Positions 8,197-18,391 of a DNA stretch of 45,224 nt are shown here, in pieces. This DNA comes from Bacteroidota bacterium. Lineage in GTDB: Bacteria > Bacteroidota > Ignavibacteria > UBA10030. The DNA is taken from assembly GCA_015661185.1 (NCBI GenBank), contig JACVXU010000011.1:1-45224 (forward strand). The letters run 5' to 3'. Both the position numbers and the translations under genes were made by a program. Under the pieces are notes generated by a model, which worked only from the letters and a program-made list of their open reading frames with translations, searched no databases and was not told the origin of the DNA. Within the stretch, counting starts at the first letter, position 1. The number at the start of each line of letters is the position of its first letter.

Positions 8197-9618
8197 TCAC
8201 GTTTTGAAAGTCGAAAATCCCTTCCTCTGCATACTCCCCCATGCATTCTTGCCGCGGAAATAATCCCAAATCCCTTTGACCCGCCACCACGCAGTCAGCT
8301 GACGATAACCGAAATTCTCCAGGACACCAAAAGAGAGAAGCATTGCCAGGTCACGCGGATTTGGGTACCGCTGGAAGGACAACTCTTCGAGCAGAACTGC
8401 GCCCACGGAGTACATCACCCCATAGAACAGTGCAACAATAAAGAAGAGAATCCCCAATTGGAGATTGAGCGATCCCATAATCACCAACACTACCATCGCA
8501 AGATAGCCGAAAAACTCTATGACCGGACCCAACAATTCCACGAACACGAAGTATGGCATGGCAGCCATGCCAATCACGCCGTACTGCGGATTCAGAAACA
8601 TTTTCCGATGGATCAGCATCGTGTCGAGAAGACCGCGATGCCATCGATTTCTCTGGCGAGAGAGAACTTTGACTGTATCGGGTGCTTCTGTCCAGCAGAC
8701 AGGATCTGGGACAAACACGATGCGATACCGTTGACGCTTCTCTCTCTTGAACCTGTGCAGCCGAACGATGAGTTCCATATCCTCACCCACCGTATCGTGC
8801 TTGTAACCACCGACCTCGAGTACAGCCGATCGCTTGAAGAGGCCGAATGCACCGGAAATGATGAGGAGTCCGTTGACGGCTTGCCAAGACATGCGTCCCG
8901 ACAGAAAAGCCCGGAAATATTCGATGACTTGAAAAATAGGAATCAACTGATTGGAAAGACCAACCTTAACGACTCTGCCATTGACGACTTCGCACCCGTT
9001 CGCTATGCGCACGATTCCGCCGACGGCGATTACCTGCTCGTCCTCGAGAAACGACTTCATGACTTTCTGCAGAGCGTCGTCCTCCAAAATTGAATCCGCG
9101 TCGATACAGCAGACATACTCATAACGCGCAACGTTGATTCCGACATTGAGAGCGTCCGCCTTCCCGCCATTTTCCTTGTCCACAACAACAAGGTTCTTGT
9201 ACTCAGGAAGTCTGGACTTGTAAATACCCCGAACAGGCTTTGCCTCGATTCGTGGATTGTACACCTGCCTCGATCGATACATTTCGAATTCAGCAGTGAG
9301 TTGCGCCAGGGTCTTGTCCTTGGAGCCATCGTTGATTACCACCACTTCGTATTTCCCATAGCCAAGTTTGAGAAGGCTTTTCACGCTTTGAATAACCGTC
9401 GCCTCTTCGTTGTAGGCGGGGGCCAGAATAGACACCGGCGGTGTGAGCTCAGACTGAACGATCAGCCGATAGTTGCTGAAGCGATCATGCCTCATGTGGT
9501 TGACAATCTCCCGGACGGAGATCGCCAGTAACACTGTGTACGTCAGATTCACTCCGATGAAATAGAGTACGACGAACACAAGATAAGAGTTCAGTATGAG
9601 GTCAACGAGAGCTTCCAT
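8197..9618 (-). CDS. Membrane family 2 processive glycosyltransferase (PgaC/hyaluronan or cellulose synthase-like)
   Basis: VVINDGSKD, DAD, TVGEDMEL and QRNRWHRG motifs with flanking TM segments. Confidence 0.85.
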   Translation of the reverse strand: MEALVDLILNSYLVFVVLYFIGVNLTYTVLLAISVREIVNHMRHDRFSNYRLIVQSELTPPVSILAPAYNEEATVIQSVKSLLKLGYGKYEVVVINDGSKDKTLAQLTAEFEMYRSRQVYNPRIEAKPVRGIYKSRLPEYKNLVVVDKENGGKADALNVGINVARYEYVCCIDADSILEDDALQKVMKSFLEDEQVIAVGGIVRIANGCEVVNGRVVKVGLSNQLIPIFQVIEYFRAFLSGRMSWQAVNGLLIISGAFGLFKRSAVLEVGGYKHDTVGEDMELIVRLHRFKREKRQRYRIVFVPDPVCWTEAPDTVKVLSRQRNRWHRGLLDTMLIHRKMFLNPQYGVIGMAAMPYFVFVELLGPVIEFFGYLAMVVLVIMGSLNLQLGILFFIVALFYGVMYSVGAVLLEELSFQRYPNPRDLAMLLSFGVLENFGYRQLTAWWRVKGIWDYFRGKNAWGSMQRKGFSTFKT

Positions 9619-9626
9619 TGAACCGA

Positions 9627-10763
9627 CTATGCTTCCTCCCTTTCGACGCCAAATTCTTCCAATACCTGGTCCGCTATCGCTGCTGAAAGCTCATCATTGT
9701 GCGCTCCGGCAGCACGCAATACAGCAATTCCCTCAACACCCGTTGTCGCCAAGGCCCTCGCGGCCACGAGCTTCTCTTCTTGCAGCCGACTTGCGAGCCA
9801 GGGCTTCAACATCTCCACAGCTTCGCTGCCACCAATCTTTCCGAGCGCCTCCATCGCACTCAAACGCACGGGCTGCACCTTGCTCTTCAGCAGCTCCACT
9901 ACCAGATTTCGCGCTCTCTCATCTCCGAGGCGGCCAAGCGTTTTCAATGACTGCGCCTGAATCGTCGTGTCAATTGTCGTCCGTATCAGATGCATGAGTG
10001 GCTCCACAGCAGTGACGAGACCGATCTCCGCAAGCATCTCCGTTGCAAAGAGAACGACGGATTGATCGCGGGACCTGAGCGCCTCGATCAGAAACGGTAC
10101 GGCTGTCCCTTTAAAGCCTGACACGACAACTGATAATTCGATCGCTGTCCAACGTGAGAGATTCTTACTGATGCGCAAAATTGTTCTGAGAGCATCCGGC
10201 CCCACCAACTTGACAAGTGACTGCATAGCTTGGTGGCGGACATCCGGGTGAGGATCCTCCAGCGAGGCAGTCAAAGCCGCAATCGCTTTCTTTGCGCCGA
10301 GGAGTCCAAGCGTGCGTGCGGCGTTGGCCCGGATCCACCAGCGGCGGCTCCTCATGAGTCGGAGTTCGTCATCAACGAAACCAAGAGTGTAGAAAAAATA
10401 CACGAGTCTGCGCGAAGAATCGCCGGAGATGTCCTGAGCAAAATCGACCAATACCTGCTGCAAAGCTTCCCGATGTACCTGGCGCCGCGTAGCAACCATG
10501 CCGGCAAGCGATCGCTTTGTGGGCTCGATGAGGGATTCGTACTGAAGGAAGATACTGGACGGCTTGCTATCGGCCGGGAGCGGCGGGAGGTCGGTTAGGA
10601 GAAGCTCGGAGCATCTTGCCGCATAGAATTGGTACAATCGCGCTTGTGTCTTTGCGCGATTTCTGTCAATCGTCTTGCGAATCACAACGACAATGGCAGT
10701 CAGCACAGAAAAGATTGCTGCGGCGACGGCCAGGACAATCAGGATGAGGAATTGTAGATCCAC
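9627..10763 (-). CDS. Membrane-anchored HEAT-repeat protein
   Basis: N-terminal TM helix, then multiple HEAT-like repeats (RANAARTLGLLGAKKAIAAL, VRLSAMEALGKIGG, etc.). Confidence 0.8.
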   Translation of the reverse strand: MDLQFLILIVLAVAAAIFSVLTAIVVVIRKTIDRNRAKTQARLYQFYAARCSELLLTDLPPLPADSKPSSIFLQYESLIEPTKRSLAGMVATRRQVHREALQQVLVDFAQDISGDSSRRLVYFFYTLGFVDDELRLMRSRRWWIRANAARTLGLLGAKKAIAALTASLEDPHPDVRHQAMQSLVKLVGPDALRTILRISKNLSRWTAIELSVVVSGFKGTAVPFLIEALRSRDQSVVLFATEMLAEIGLVTAVEPLMHLIRTTIDTTIQAQSLKTLGRLGDERARNLVVELLKSKVQPVRLSAMEALGKIGGSEAVEMLKPWLASRLQEEKLVAARALATTGVEGIAVLRAAGAHNDELSAAIADQVLEEFGVEREEA

Positions 10764-10868
10764 GTAGCAGGGCTTTATCAGCTGGGGAATGAGGACATCA
10801 AGCCCGACTGGTCAGGGATTTGTCGAAGCTTGATCGTGGAGCAGCATAGGGGCACATTCGTCACAGAA

Positions 10869-11249
10869 TCACTTTTTTCCCCGCCGTAGTAAGACGGTTT
10901 TGACCCGTGCGGCCAGCTCATTCGGACTGAACGGCTTGGTAATGTAGTCGTCTGCACCGAGCTCGAGGCCTTTGAGCACTTCGTCCTCTTTGCTTTGTGC
11001 AGTAAGCATGAGAATCGGGATATCTTTCGTTTTTTGATTCTTCTTCAGTGCGCCCAAGACCTCGAACCCAGTCATCAAGGGCATCATCACGTCCAAAAGA
11101 ACAAGATCAGGAATGATCTCTTCCGCTTTCTGCAGGGCGGCATTGCCATCCTCGACGGCCACGACGACGAATCCGCTGTTGCGCAATTTGTATTCAATGA
11201 GACTACGAACGTGCTGTTGGTCTTCAGCCACAAGAATCGTGTAAGGCAT
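10869..11249 (-). CDS. Stand-alone CheY-like response regulator receiver
   Basis: ILVAEDQ, LVLLDVMMP, MLTA, GADDYITKPF. Confidence 0.92.
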   Translation of the reverse strand: MPYTILVAEDQQHVRSLIEYKLRNSGFVVVAVEDGNAALQKAEEIIPDLVLLDVMMPLMTGFEVLGALKKNQKTKDIPILMLTAQSKEDEVLKGLELGADDYITKPFSPNELAARVKTVLLRRGKK

Positions 11250-11340
11250 TTGGATCCGTGCTATTCGGTGAGTTCGATTGAATCATTCAGTGTGGAAGGA
11301 CAGTGCATTTTATGAAAAGTTGGTACAAAATCAAAGCTCA

Positions 11341-11369
11341 TTGCATTTTGGGCCTTCTTTTGCTATTAT
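11341..11369 (+). promoter_or_regulatory. Sigma-70-like promoter of tRNA-Ser(GGA)
   Basis: TTGCAT-N17-TATTAT, 19 nt upstream of the tRNA. Confidence 0.65.
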
Positions 11370-11388
11370 CAAGCCGAAATCGAATCAC

Positions 11389-11475
11389 GGAGAGATGCAG
11401 GAGTGGCTGAACTGGCACGCCTGGAAAGCGTGTGTGCCTGAAAGGGTACCGTGGGTTCGAATCCCACTCTCTCCG
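11389..11475 (+). tRNA. tRNA-Ser(GGA)
   Basis: Acceptor GGAGAGA/TCTCTCC, anticodon loop CTGGAAA, class II variable arm, GGTTCGAATCC. Confidence 0.95.
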
Positions 11476-11553
11476 CTCGAGGGCACATACGCTACTGCCA
11501 ATCGGGCAGCAGCATACTCCCCACTGCAAGCGAACGTGTCAGGAGCTCCTCCC

Positions 11554-12843
11554 ATGAAGAACCTGCGAATCGCAACTATTCTGCTTCTTCTCACTATTTT
11601 GGCACCGCCCGTTACAGTTGCGCAAAAAGTCTTTGCAATCACAATCGACGGTTCCATCAATCCTGCTGCCGCCGAGTACATACACAACAGCATCCAGCGT
11701 GCGTCGGAACTGAATGGTGAGTGCCTCATCATACGACTCAACACTCCGGGCGGACTTCTGAAGTCCACTCGGGTGATGGTGAGCGACATCCTTGAATCGA
11801 AGATTCCTGTCGTCGTCTACGTCTCCCCCCCGGGGGCTCAATCAGCATCCGCAGGGGTATTCATTACGCTGGCGGCTCACATTGCTGCAATGGCACCTGG
11901 CACGAACATCGGGGCAGCTCACCCCGTGACCCTGCAGGGAGGGCAAGACACGACCATGATGGAGAAAGCCACGAATGACGCCGCGGCATTCGTGCGAACC
12001 ATCGCGGAGAAACGTCATCGAAACATCAAGTGGGCTGAAGAGGCGGTCCGCAGAAGCCAATCTATTACTGAAACCGAAGCGCTCAAGATCGGAGTCATCG
12101 ACCTCATAGCAAGGAATGCCGACAGTCTTCTGGCTCAGATCGATGGAAAAACTGTTGAACTCTCTTCGGGGACGAGAACGCTTCACACAAGAGGGGCAAC
12201 CGTCGAACAATGGGAGATGGGATTTACCGAACGGCTCCTGGACACGCTGAGCGATCCTAACATCGCCTACGTGTTGATGCTGCTGGGGATCTACGGCCTG
12301 TTGTTCGAACTCTACAATCCAGGTGCCATTCTACCCGGCGTTGTTGGAGGCATCAGCCTCATCCTTGCCTTCTATTCGCTCCACACATTGCCGGTCAACT
12401 ACGCTGGTCTGGCACTCATCGTTTTTGCCATTGTGCTGTTTGTTGCGGACCTGCAGGTCGCCAGTCATGGCATCCTGACGATCGGCGGTGTTATTTCGCT
12501 CATCCTTGGATCGATGATGTTCATCCGTTCCGATTCCGCCCTCGAATTCATTCAGATCTCGTGGAGCGTTATTCTGACCTGCTCTGCACTCACGCTCGTG
12601 TTCTTCATGTTTGTTATTGGCTTCGGGCTCAGAGCATTGCGATCAAAGCCATCGACGGGGAGCGAGGGACTGGTCGGAGAGATCGGGGAGGCACTGACAG
12701 TCCTGAATCCGAATGGGCGCGTGAGAATTCATGGGGAGATCTGGAGCGCAGTTTCTGTCTCCGGCAAGATACCGAAAGACGCACAGGTGAGAGCCGTGGG
12801 ACTCGATAACTTAACGTTGCGCGTTGAAGAAAAACGATCGTAG
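11554..12843 (+). CDS. NfeD-family membrane serine protease (long form)
   Basis: Signal peptide; LIIRLNTPGGLL; PPGAQSASAGVFI; NfeD C-terminal membrane and OB-like domain. Start trimmed because the 5' ORF extension overlaps the tRNA. Confidence 0.88.
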   Translation: MKNLRIATILLLLTILAPPVTVAQKVFAITIDGSINPAAAEYIHNSIQRASELNGECLIIRLNTPGGLLKSTRVMVSDILESKIPVVVYVSPPGAQSASAGVFITLAAHIAAMAPGTNIGAAHPVTLQGGQDTTMMEKATNDAAAFVRTIAEKRHRNIKWAEEAVRRSQSITETEALKIGVIDLIARNADSLLAQIDGKTVELSSGTRTLHTRGATVEQWEMGFTERLLDTLSDPNIAYVLMLLGIYGLLFELYNPGAILPGVVGGISLILAFYSLHTLPVNYAGLALIVFAIVLFVADLQVASHGILTIGGVISLILGSMMFIRSDSALEFIQISWSVILTCSALTLVFFMFVIGFGLRALRSKPSTGSEGLVGEIGEALTVLNPNGRVRIHGEIWSAVSVSGKIPKDAQVRAVGLDNLTLRVEEKRS

Positions 12844-12871
12844 AATACCTCAACCTTGAAAGGAGCTTGTC

Positions 12872-13663
12872 ATGCAACCATTTGCCATCCTTGTCATCGC
12901 GGCAATCGCATTCCTCGTCATCATTCTGGGCAATTCTATCCGAATCCTTCGGGATTATGAACGGGCGGTCATTTTTCGTCTCGGCAGAAAATCGAAGGCA
13001 GTCTTCAATCCGGGCGGAGGGGGGAATGGTCCTGGTCTTATCATCCTTGTGCCGATGATCGATAGGATGATCAAAGTCAGCCTGCGTACCGTGGTGATGG
13101 ACGTCCCGCCACAGGATGTCATCACCAAGGATAATGTGTCCATCAAAGTGAATGCCGTCGTGTATTTTAGGGTTATGGATCCCGAAAAAGCGATTCTGGA
13201 TGTCGAGAACTATCTTTTCGCAACCTCCCAACTCTCCCAAACGACGCTCCGAAGCGTCTTGGGCCAATCGGAGCTCGATGAGTTGTTGTCAGAGCGGGAG
13301 AAAATCAACTTGAAGCTGCAGCAGATCATGGACAATCACACGGAACCCTGGGGTATCAAAGTTTCGAATGTAGAAGTGAAACAAATAGATCTTCCCCAAG
13401 AAATGCAGCGCGCGATGGCAAAACAGGCTGAAGCAGAACGCGAACGACGTTCGAAGATCATCGCGGCTGAGGGAGAGTTCCAGGCATCGCAGAGACTGGC
13501 CGACGCGGCCGAGATCCTGAGCAATCAACCCAGCGCCCTGACCTTGCGCTACCTCCAGACACTGCGAGAGATTGCGACAGAAAACAACTCGACGACAATC
13601 TTCCCTGTCCCGATCGACTTGCTCAAGCCGTTCCTAAATGTCGAAGTCAAGAAAAAGAAGTGA
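12872..13663 (+). CDS. Slipin/stomatin-like SPFH-domain protein
   Basis: [17 protein letters not shown] domain, [17 protein letters not shown]. Confidence 0.9.
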   Translation: MQPFAILVIAAIAFLVIILGNSIRILRDYERAVIFRLGRKSKAVFNPGGGGNGPGLIILVPMIDRMIKVSLRTVVMDVPPQDVITKDNVSIKVNAVVYFRVMDPEKAILDVENYLFATSQLSQTTLRSVLGQSELDELLSEREKINLKLQQIMDNHTEPWGIKVSNVEVKQIDLPQEMQRAMAKQAEAERERRSKIIAAEGEFQASQRLADAAEILSNQPSALTLRYLQTLREIATENNSTTIFPVPIDLLKPFLNVEVKKKK

Positions 13664-16082
13664 CATCGGGGAGACTGCGTCTTCCGCCGATTTCGATCCT
13701 GTTCTGTATGGCCAGAACCCGCTGGAGCACGTCGTCGCGGTTCAGCAACTGACTGAGTCCTCAGTCCGCCTCTATCTTCGAAAACGATCCGGTCCTGGGG
13801 CAAACGATGCAATCGGTCAGGTTACATCGTCCGATGCGGAGTTTTTCCCTTTTTTCTTCCTTTCGAGTCCGGTCCTGCTCGATAGCTATTCGAAGCGTTT
13901 CTGGATCAAAGAACTGGCAGGTTCCAATTTTTTCCGCTACCTGGTTGCTTTCCCGCGCTGGAATGACCTGTGGGAGGCAATACGTTTCATTCTCAATGGT
14001 TACAACAAGAGTGCGCTGAAGCGCGCAGGGCACTTCTCTGAACTCGAACCCCTCTTCATCAAACCTGATCCGGTCACACAATACCTGCTCCAATCGGGCA
14101 TCACGCTCTTCAAAGGAATGTCATTTCAGGAGATTCACCGGGTTCAACTGAGCCTGCAAACCTACTCCAAGACCGGCAAAAGAAGCGATGCTCGCAAGAC
14201 TGATGACAGGATTCTTGCGATTGCCCTCACGGACAACCACGGGTGGGAGGAAATCCTCGACAGCCGCAAGCTGACAGAAGAAGAGATGCTGCGCCGATTC
14301 GTCCACGTCATACGGGAGAAGAATCCCGACGCTATCGAAGGGCATGACCTTTTCGTGCATTCACTCTCCTACCTCGCGCGTAGGGCTGAGCTCCTTTCAA
14401 CTGAGTTGCCCCTCGGAAGAGACGAATCCGATCTCAAATTATTCTCCCCGCGTGGGAACCCTCTGGAGCCGGATTTTGAGAGTGCAATCTTCGAAATTGC
14501 CGGGCGCCACTTGATCGACACAAAAGCGCTGGCCCACAGCTACAATATCTCCAGGAGGGGGCTCGAACACTATGGGCTCCGATACCTCTCACAGTACTTC
14601 GGATTCTCGGCCAAGTCGCCGCCAGCCATCACGAACGAGCGGATTGCTTCAGTCTGGGCGGACCAACCCAACCTTGTACTGGCGCAGGCACTGCAGGATT
14701 GCCGTGACGTCCGGGCTCTGAGCGATCACCTCTCACCAAGCTATTTTTTCCAGGCCCGGATGGTTCCTTTGTCGTATGAAGCGGTTGTCCGAGGCGGAAG
14801 TGCGGCAAAAATCGAGCTGATGATCCTGCGGGAGTACATCCGCCAGAAACACTCAGTACCGAAACCTCAGGTCGGAGCCCAACGCGCCGGCGCCTATACA
14901 GACATTTTCATCACCGGCATCGTCGAAAATATCCTCCACGCAGACATTGAATCTCTGTACCCTTCAATCATGCTCACGCAACAGATCAAACCTGCGTCGG
15001 ACGAGTTGGGTGCATTTCAGCGGTTGCTTCTATCTCTTACCACGTCGCGGCTGGATGCGAAGCGTCGTATGAACCTTAGCAAAAACGAGAATGAGCAGGG
15101 TGCTCACGATGCATTTCAGTCATCTCTCAAGGCGCTCATCAATTCCTTCTATGGCTACCTGGGGTACCCCCGTGGCCTCTTCAACGACTATGAACAAGCA
15201 GATCGCGTTACTGCCGGAGGCCAGGAACTCCTCCACGCCATCATCCGGGAAGTCGAGCTTCGCAACGGCGTGGTGATCGAGGCCGACACTGATGGACTGT
15301 ATTTCATTCCGCCGGATAATGTTCGGGGTGAAGATCAAGAACTCGTTTTTGTTGAGAAGCTGTCTTCCTCTCTTCCATCGGGCATCAACCTTGCGCTCGC
15401 CGGCCGGTACAAAAAGATGCTGAGTTACAAAAAGAAAAACTATGCCATTCTCGACCACAAAAACCGGTTGTCGATCAAGGGAAGCTCCCTCATTTCGCGC
15501 ACGCTTGAGCGGTTCGCCAAAAACTACATCCAGATCTCCATCAATCACCTCCTGCAGGAGGATATTCAGGGTCTGCACACGCTTTACGTCTCACTTCTGC
15601 AGGATATAAGCCAGCACCGAATGGATGTGATTGATTTTTGCAGAACGGAGACAATCCATGATTCGATGGACGAATACGATCTCGGGATCAAGGAGGGGAA
15701 CCGGAAGCCAGCTGCCGCATATGAAGTCGCCAAACGTGCGGGACTTTTGATCAAACCATTGGACCGTGTTGCATACTACGTCACAGGGAATCATGCCAGC
15801 GTAAAAATAGTGGGGAACTGCAAGCTTGCCGAGGAATGGGAGCCGAATTTCCCCGACGAGAATACCGCCTACTACATCGAACGACTGAATGAGTGTTCGA
15901 GAAAATTCGATCTGTTTTTCGAGCCAGAAGATTTCAAGCAGGTGTTTTCCGCTGACGATCTCTTTGGGTTTAACCCTGAAAACATCAGGATGCTTAAGCC
16001 CAGGGTCGTGTCCCGGAGCGAAGCCCTTCCGGCGGAGGACGATGCGTCCGAGTTCGGGATATGGCTTGATGAAGGCAACTAG
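13638..16082 (+). CDS. Family B DNA polymerase
   Basis: Motif [13 protein letters not shown], motif [15 protein letters not shown], motif [10 protein letters not shown]; exonuclease motifs degraded. Confidence 0.88.
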   Translation: MSKSRKRSDIGETASSADFDPVLYGQNPLEHVVAVQQLTESSVRLYLRKRSGPGANDAIGQVTSSDAEFFPFFFLSSPVLLDSYSKRFWIKELAGSNFFRYLVAFPRWNDLWEAIRFILNGYNKSALKRAGHFSELEPLFIKPDPVTQYLLQSGITLFKGMSFQEIHRVQLSLQTYSKTGKRSDARKTDDRILAIALTDNHGWEEILDSRKLTEEEMLRRFVHVIREKNPDAIEGHDLFVHSLSYLARRAELLSTELPLGRDESDLKLFSPRGNPLEPDFESAIFEIAGRHLIDTKALAHSYNISRRGLEHYGLRYLSQYFGFSAKSPPAITNERIASVWADQPNLVLAQALQDCRDVRALSDHLSPSYFFQARMVPLSYEAVVRGGSAAKIELMILREYIRQKHSVPKPQVGAQRAGAYTDIFITGIVENILHADIESLYPSIMLTQQIKPASDELGAFQRLLLSLTTSRLDAKRRMNLSKNENEQGAHDAFQSSLKALINSFYGYLGYPRGLFNDYEQADRVTAGGQELLHAIIREVELRNGVVIEADTDGLYFIPPDNVRGEDQELVFVEKLSSSLPSGINLALAGRYKKMLSYKKKNYAILDHKNRLSIKGSSLISRTLERFAKNYIQISINHLLQEDIQGLHTLYVSLLQDISQHRMDVIDFCRTETIHDSMDEYDLGIKEGNRKPAAAYEVAKRAGLLIKPLDRVAYYVTGNHASVKIVGNCKLAEEWEPNFPDENTAYYIERLNECSRKFDLFFEPEDFKQVFSADDLFGFNPENIRMLKPRVVSRSEALPAEDDASEFGIWLDEGN

Positions 16083-16224
16083 GGCAAGGTCGTCAACTCG
16101 AAGTCATTAGAATTCAACGAATTATGTACGACTTCCTCCTCAACCAGTTGACATCACTGACGCTGCTCTCGGCCAGGGTCTTTCAAAGCCACGTCCTTTG
16201 CGGCCAGCCGTGAACTTCGGGGTC

Positions 16225-16253
16225 TTGCTTTTTAGTTCAACAAGTGCTATACT
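16225..16253 (+). promoter_or_regulatory. Sigma-70-like promoter upstream of csp
   Basis: TTGCTT-N17-TATACT. Confidence 0.55.
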
Positions 16254-16452
16254 CGCAATGCAATCCACCAACACCGTTTTTGTTTCAGCAGAAGTGGTTT
16301 TGGCTGTCTCTCTCCGCAAAATCGTGAATAGGTACTGCGGGGGTGTGTGCAACAACCTTAATGAAGGGTGTCGGGCACAGCTGGACATCTTTTGTTTTTG
16401 AGAGACAAAAATTAGGTGTGCATGTTCAACCCTATAAGGAAGAAGCAACCTT

Positions 16453-16656
16453 ATGGAACAAGGTACAGTCAAGTGGTTCAATAATGCGAAAGGATATGGC
16501 TTCATCAAGCGAAGCACTGGTGAAGACGTATTCGTGCATTATAAGTCTATCAACGGTGAAGGCTACAAGACGCTTAAAGAGGGCGACACTGTAGAATTCG
16601 AAGTTGAGCAAGGCGCCAAGGGTTTACAGGCTGTGAACGTCAAGAAGGCACCCTAA
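16453..16656 (+). CDS. Cold-shock domain protein (CspA family)
   Basis: [21 protein letters not shown]. Confidence 0.95.
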   Translation: MEQGTVKWFNNAKGYGFIKRSTGEDVFVHYKSINGEGYKTLKEGDTVEFEVEQGAKGLQAVNVKKAP

Positions 16657-16679
16657 TTTTCCGCCTCTCAGAAAGACAA

Positions 16680-16713
16680 AAACCCGCTCCGAGCAATCGA
16701 AAGCGGGTTTTTC
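16680..16713 (+). terminator. Rho-independent terminator after csp
   Basis: AAACCCGCT-N12-AAGCGGGTTTTT. Confidence 0.85.
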
Positions 16714-16753
16714 ATTTCAGGACACTCAGATCCAGTGGCACGAGTGCATCCTC

Positions 16754-17200
16754 CTACACGCGCACCTCGCCGCTTCGCTCACCTGCCCAGCCTGCGACAT
16801 AGGAAACGATCTGATTTGTTGATGCGCCAGGAGTGAAAAGTTCACCCACCCCCAATCTCTTCAGCTCAGTGATATCCTTTTGAGGAATGATACCCCCGCC
16901 AAAGAGGAGCACATCGTCCAATCCTTTCTCTCGCATCAATTGAAGCACTTTTGGGAAAATTGTCATGTGTGCTCCGCTCAACAGACTGATCCCGATTGCA
17001 TCCACGTCTTCCTGCAGCGCCGCACCAACGATCATCTCGGGAGTCTTGCGCAATCCCGTGTAGATCACCTCCATCCCCGCGTCACGAAGGGCAGCAGCCA
17101 CGACCTTCGCTCCACGGTCATGACCGTCTAATCCTGCTTTCGCGATAAGGACTCGAGTTTTTCTTTCCATGGTCTTCACCCGGTTCATATTCATGGTCAA
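16754..17200 (-). CDS. Cobalamin-binding subunit, methylmalonyl-CoA mutase C-terminal type (likely start 17170)
   Basis: [17 protein letters not shown]12-binding motif; [15 protein letters not shown]. Confidence 0.9.
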   Translation of the reverse strand: MTMNMNRVKTMERKTRVLIAKAGLDGHDRGAKVVAAALRDAGMEVIYTGLRKTPEMIVGAALQEDVDAIGISLLSGAHMTIFPKVLQLMREKGLDDVLLFGGGIIPQKDITELKRLGVGELFTPGASTNQIVSYVAGWAGERSGEVRV

Positions 17201-17781
17201 CGACGATGGTGCAAGAACTCCTGCAACGTTTTGTAGAATTTGGTCAGCGGGAAGCCGACGACGTTATAGAAGCATCCCTCAACGCGCTCGACAAAGACAG
17301 CCCCATAGTCATCCTGAATGCCGTAGGCACCGGCCTTGTCCATCGGAGAGCCTGAAGCGACGTACTCTGCGATTTCACGACGGGACAGCGTTCGAAACCA
17401 CACTTTCGTCTTTTCGATCCGAACCGTCTTCTTCTGCGTCGCAGCATCAATCAAGGCGAAAGCGGTGTAGACGGTGTGCGTCCTGCCGCTGAGACTCCTG
17501 AGCATCCTTCTGGCATCGGCCTGCGTGCGCGGTTTCCCGAGTATCCTCTTGCCGAGCACAACAATGGTATCTGCGCCGATCACTATACCGCTCTTACGGC
17601 CTTTCGCAATTTGGCGGGCCTTCGTGAGTGCAATTCGTTTTGCATTTCGCTCGGGCGGCTCGTGATCAAGTACGTCCTCCCGCACATCACTCGGTCGTAC
17701 AGTAAACTTCAGGCCGATTTGCCTGAGAAGGCGCTTCCGTCTCGGTGATCGCGAAGCTAGTATGAGTGGCGGAAGACCCAT
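17197..17781 (-). CDS. maf: Maf-family nucleotide pyrophosphatase
   Basis: [34 protein letters not shown]. Confidence 0.92.
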   Translation of the reverse strand: MGLPPLILASRSPRRKRLLRQIGLKFTVRPSDVREDVLDHEPPERNAKRIALTKARQIAKGRKSGIVIGADTIVVLGKRILGKPRTQADARRMLRSLSGRTHTVYTAFALIDAATQKKTVRIEKTKVWFRTLSRREIAEYVASGSPMDKAGAYGIQDDYGAVFVERVEGCFYNVVGFPLTKFYKTLQEFLHHRR

Positions 17782-17845
17782 TCGTCCTAAAACAAAAAAA
17801 GCGATAACAGTGTATCGCCTCTGCAAGAAACATATGATCCGATTA

Positions 17846-18259
17846 TCAGCGGAACATCGCTTTGATGCTGCCCCACGTTCGTTTGGCGGCAGAACTCACG
17901 TGCGAAACAGAAACGGCCTCCGTCTCTGATACGTTGTTCTGACTGTCGATGATTCGAATTTTATACTGATAGAACCCACCAGCAGATTTGAACACGTCAC
18001 TGTCGGTGAACTCGTAGGCGGAGTTGTTGCCTTTCAATTGATTGACCGTGCCAATCGTTGAAAACTCGCCAGACAAACCCGATCTCCGGAGTATTTCGAA
18101 TTTCTGAACACCTGTCTCATCGACAGTGGTCCAACGAATAACCACCGCAGAGCCATTGCTCTGCGCCGTCGGGCGATCTTTGATAACAATTGCGGACAGA
18201 GTTCCGACAACCAGAACACCCAGGAGCAGCGACAGTATGAGTCTCGCGACGTTCTTCAT
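17846..18259 (-). CDS. Small exported protein with fibronectin-III-like region
   Basis: N-terminal signal/TM, then VIRWTTVDETGVQKFEILRRS...YQYKIRIIDSQN. Confidence 0.6.
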   Translation of the reverse strand: MKNVARLILSLLLGVLVVGTLSAIVIKDRPTAQSNGSAVVIRWTTVDETGVQKFEILRRSGLSGEFSTIGTVNQLKGNNSAYEFTDSDVFKSAGGFYQYKIRIIDSQNNVSETEAVSVSHVSSAAKRTWGSIKAMFR

Positions 18260-18391
18260 TTCGTTGCTAGAAGGTAAATCTTTGTACTATGAAACTCAAG
18301 TACTTTTTTCCGATTTGCAGGTTGTGTGTTCCTCGACAAACCTGCCAGAATCCCCTTTCCAAAAATGGCATTACTCGGCTCTCCTCCGCGC

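Noticed and set aside
7794-8207. 137-aa plus-strand ORF across tRNA-Ser(CGA)
   Set aside because: Overlaps the tRNA; contains the translated antisense of the tRNA (GIRTLDTAKRYSGFRDRPIQPLSHP), a common mis-annotation.
11278-11553. 5' extension of the NfeD ORF in the ORF track
   Set aside because: It reads through tRNA-Ser(GGA); the signal peptide and family start support ATG at 11554.
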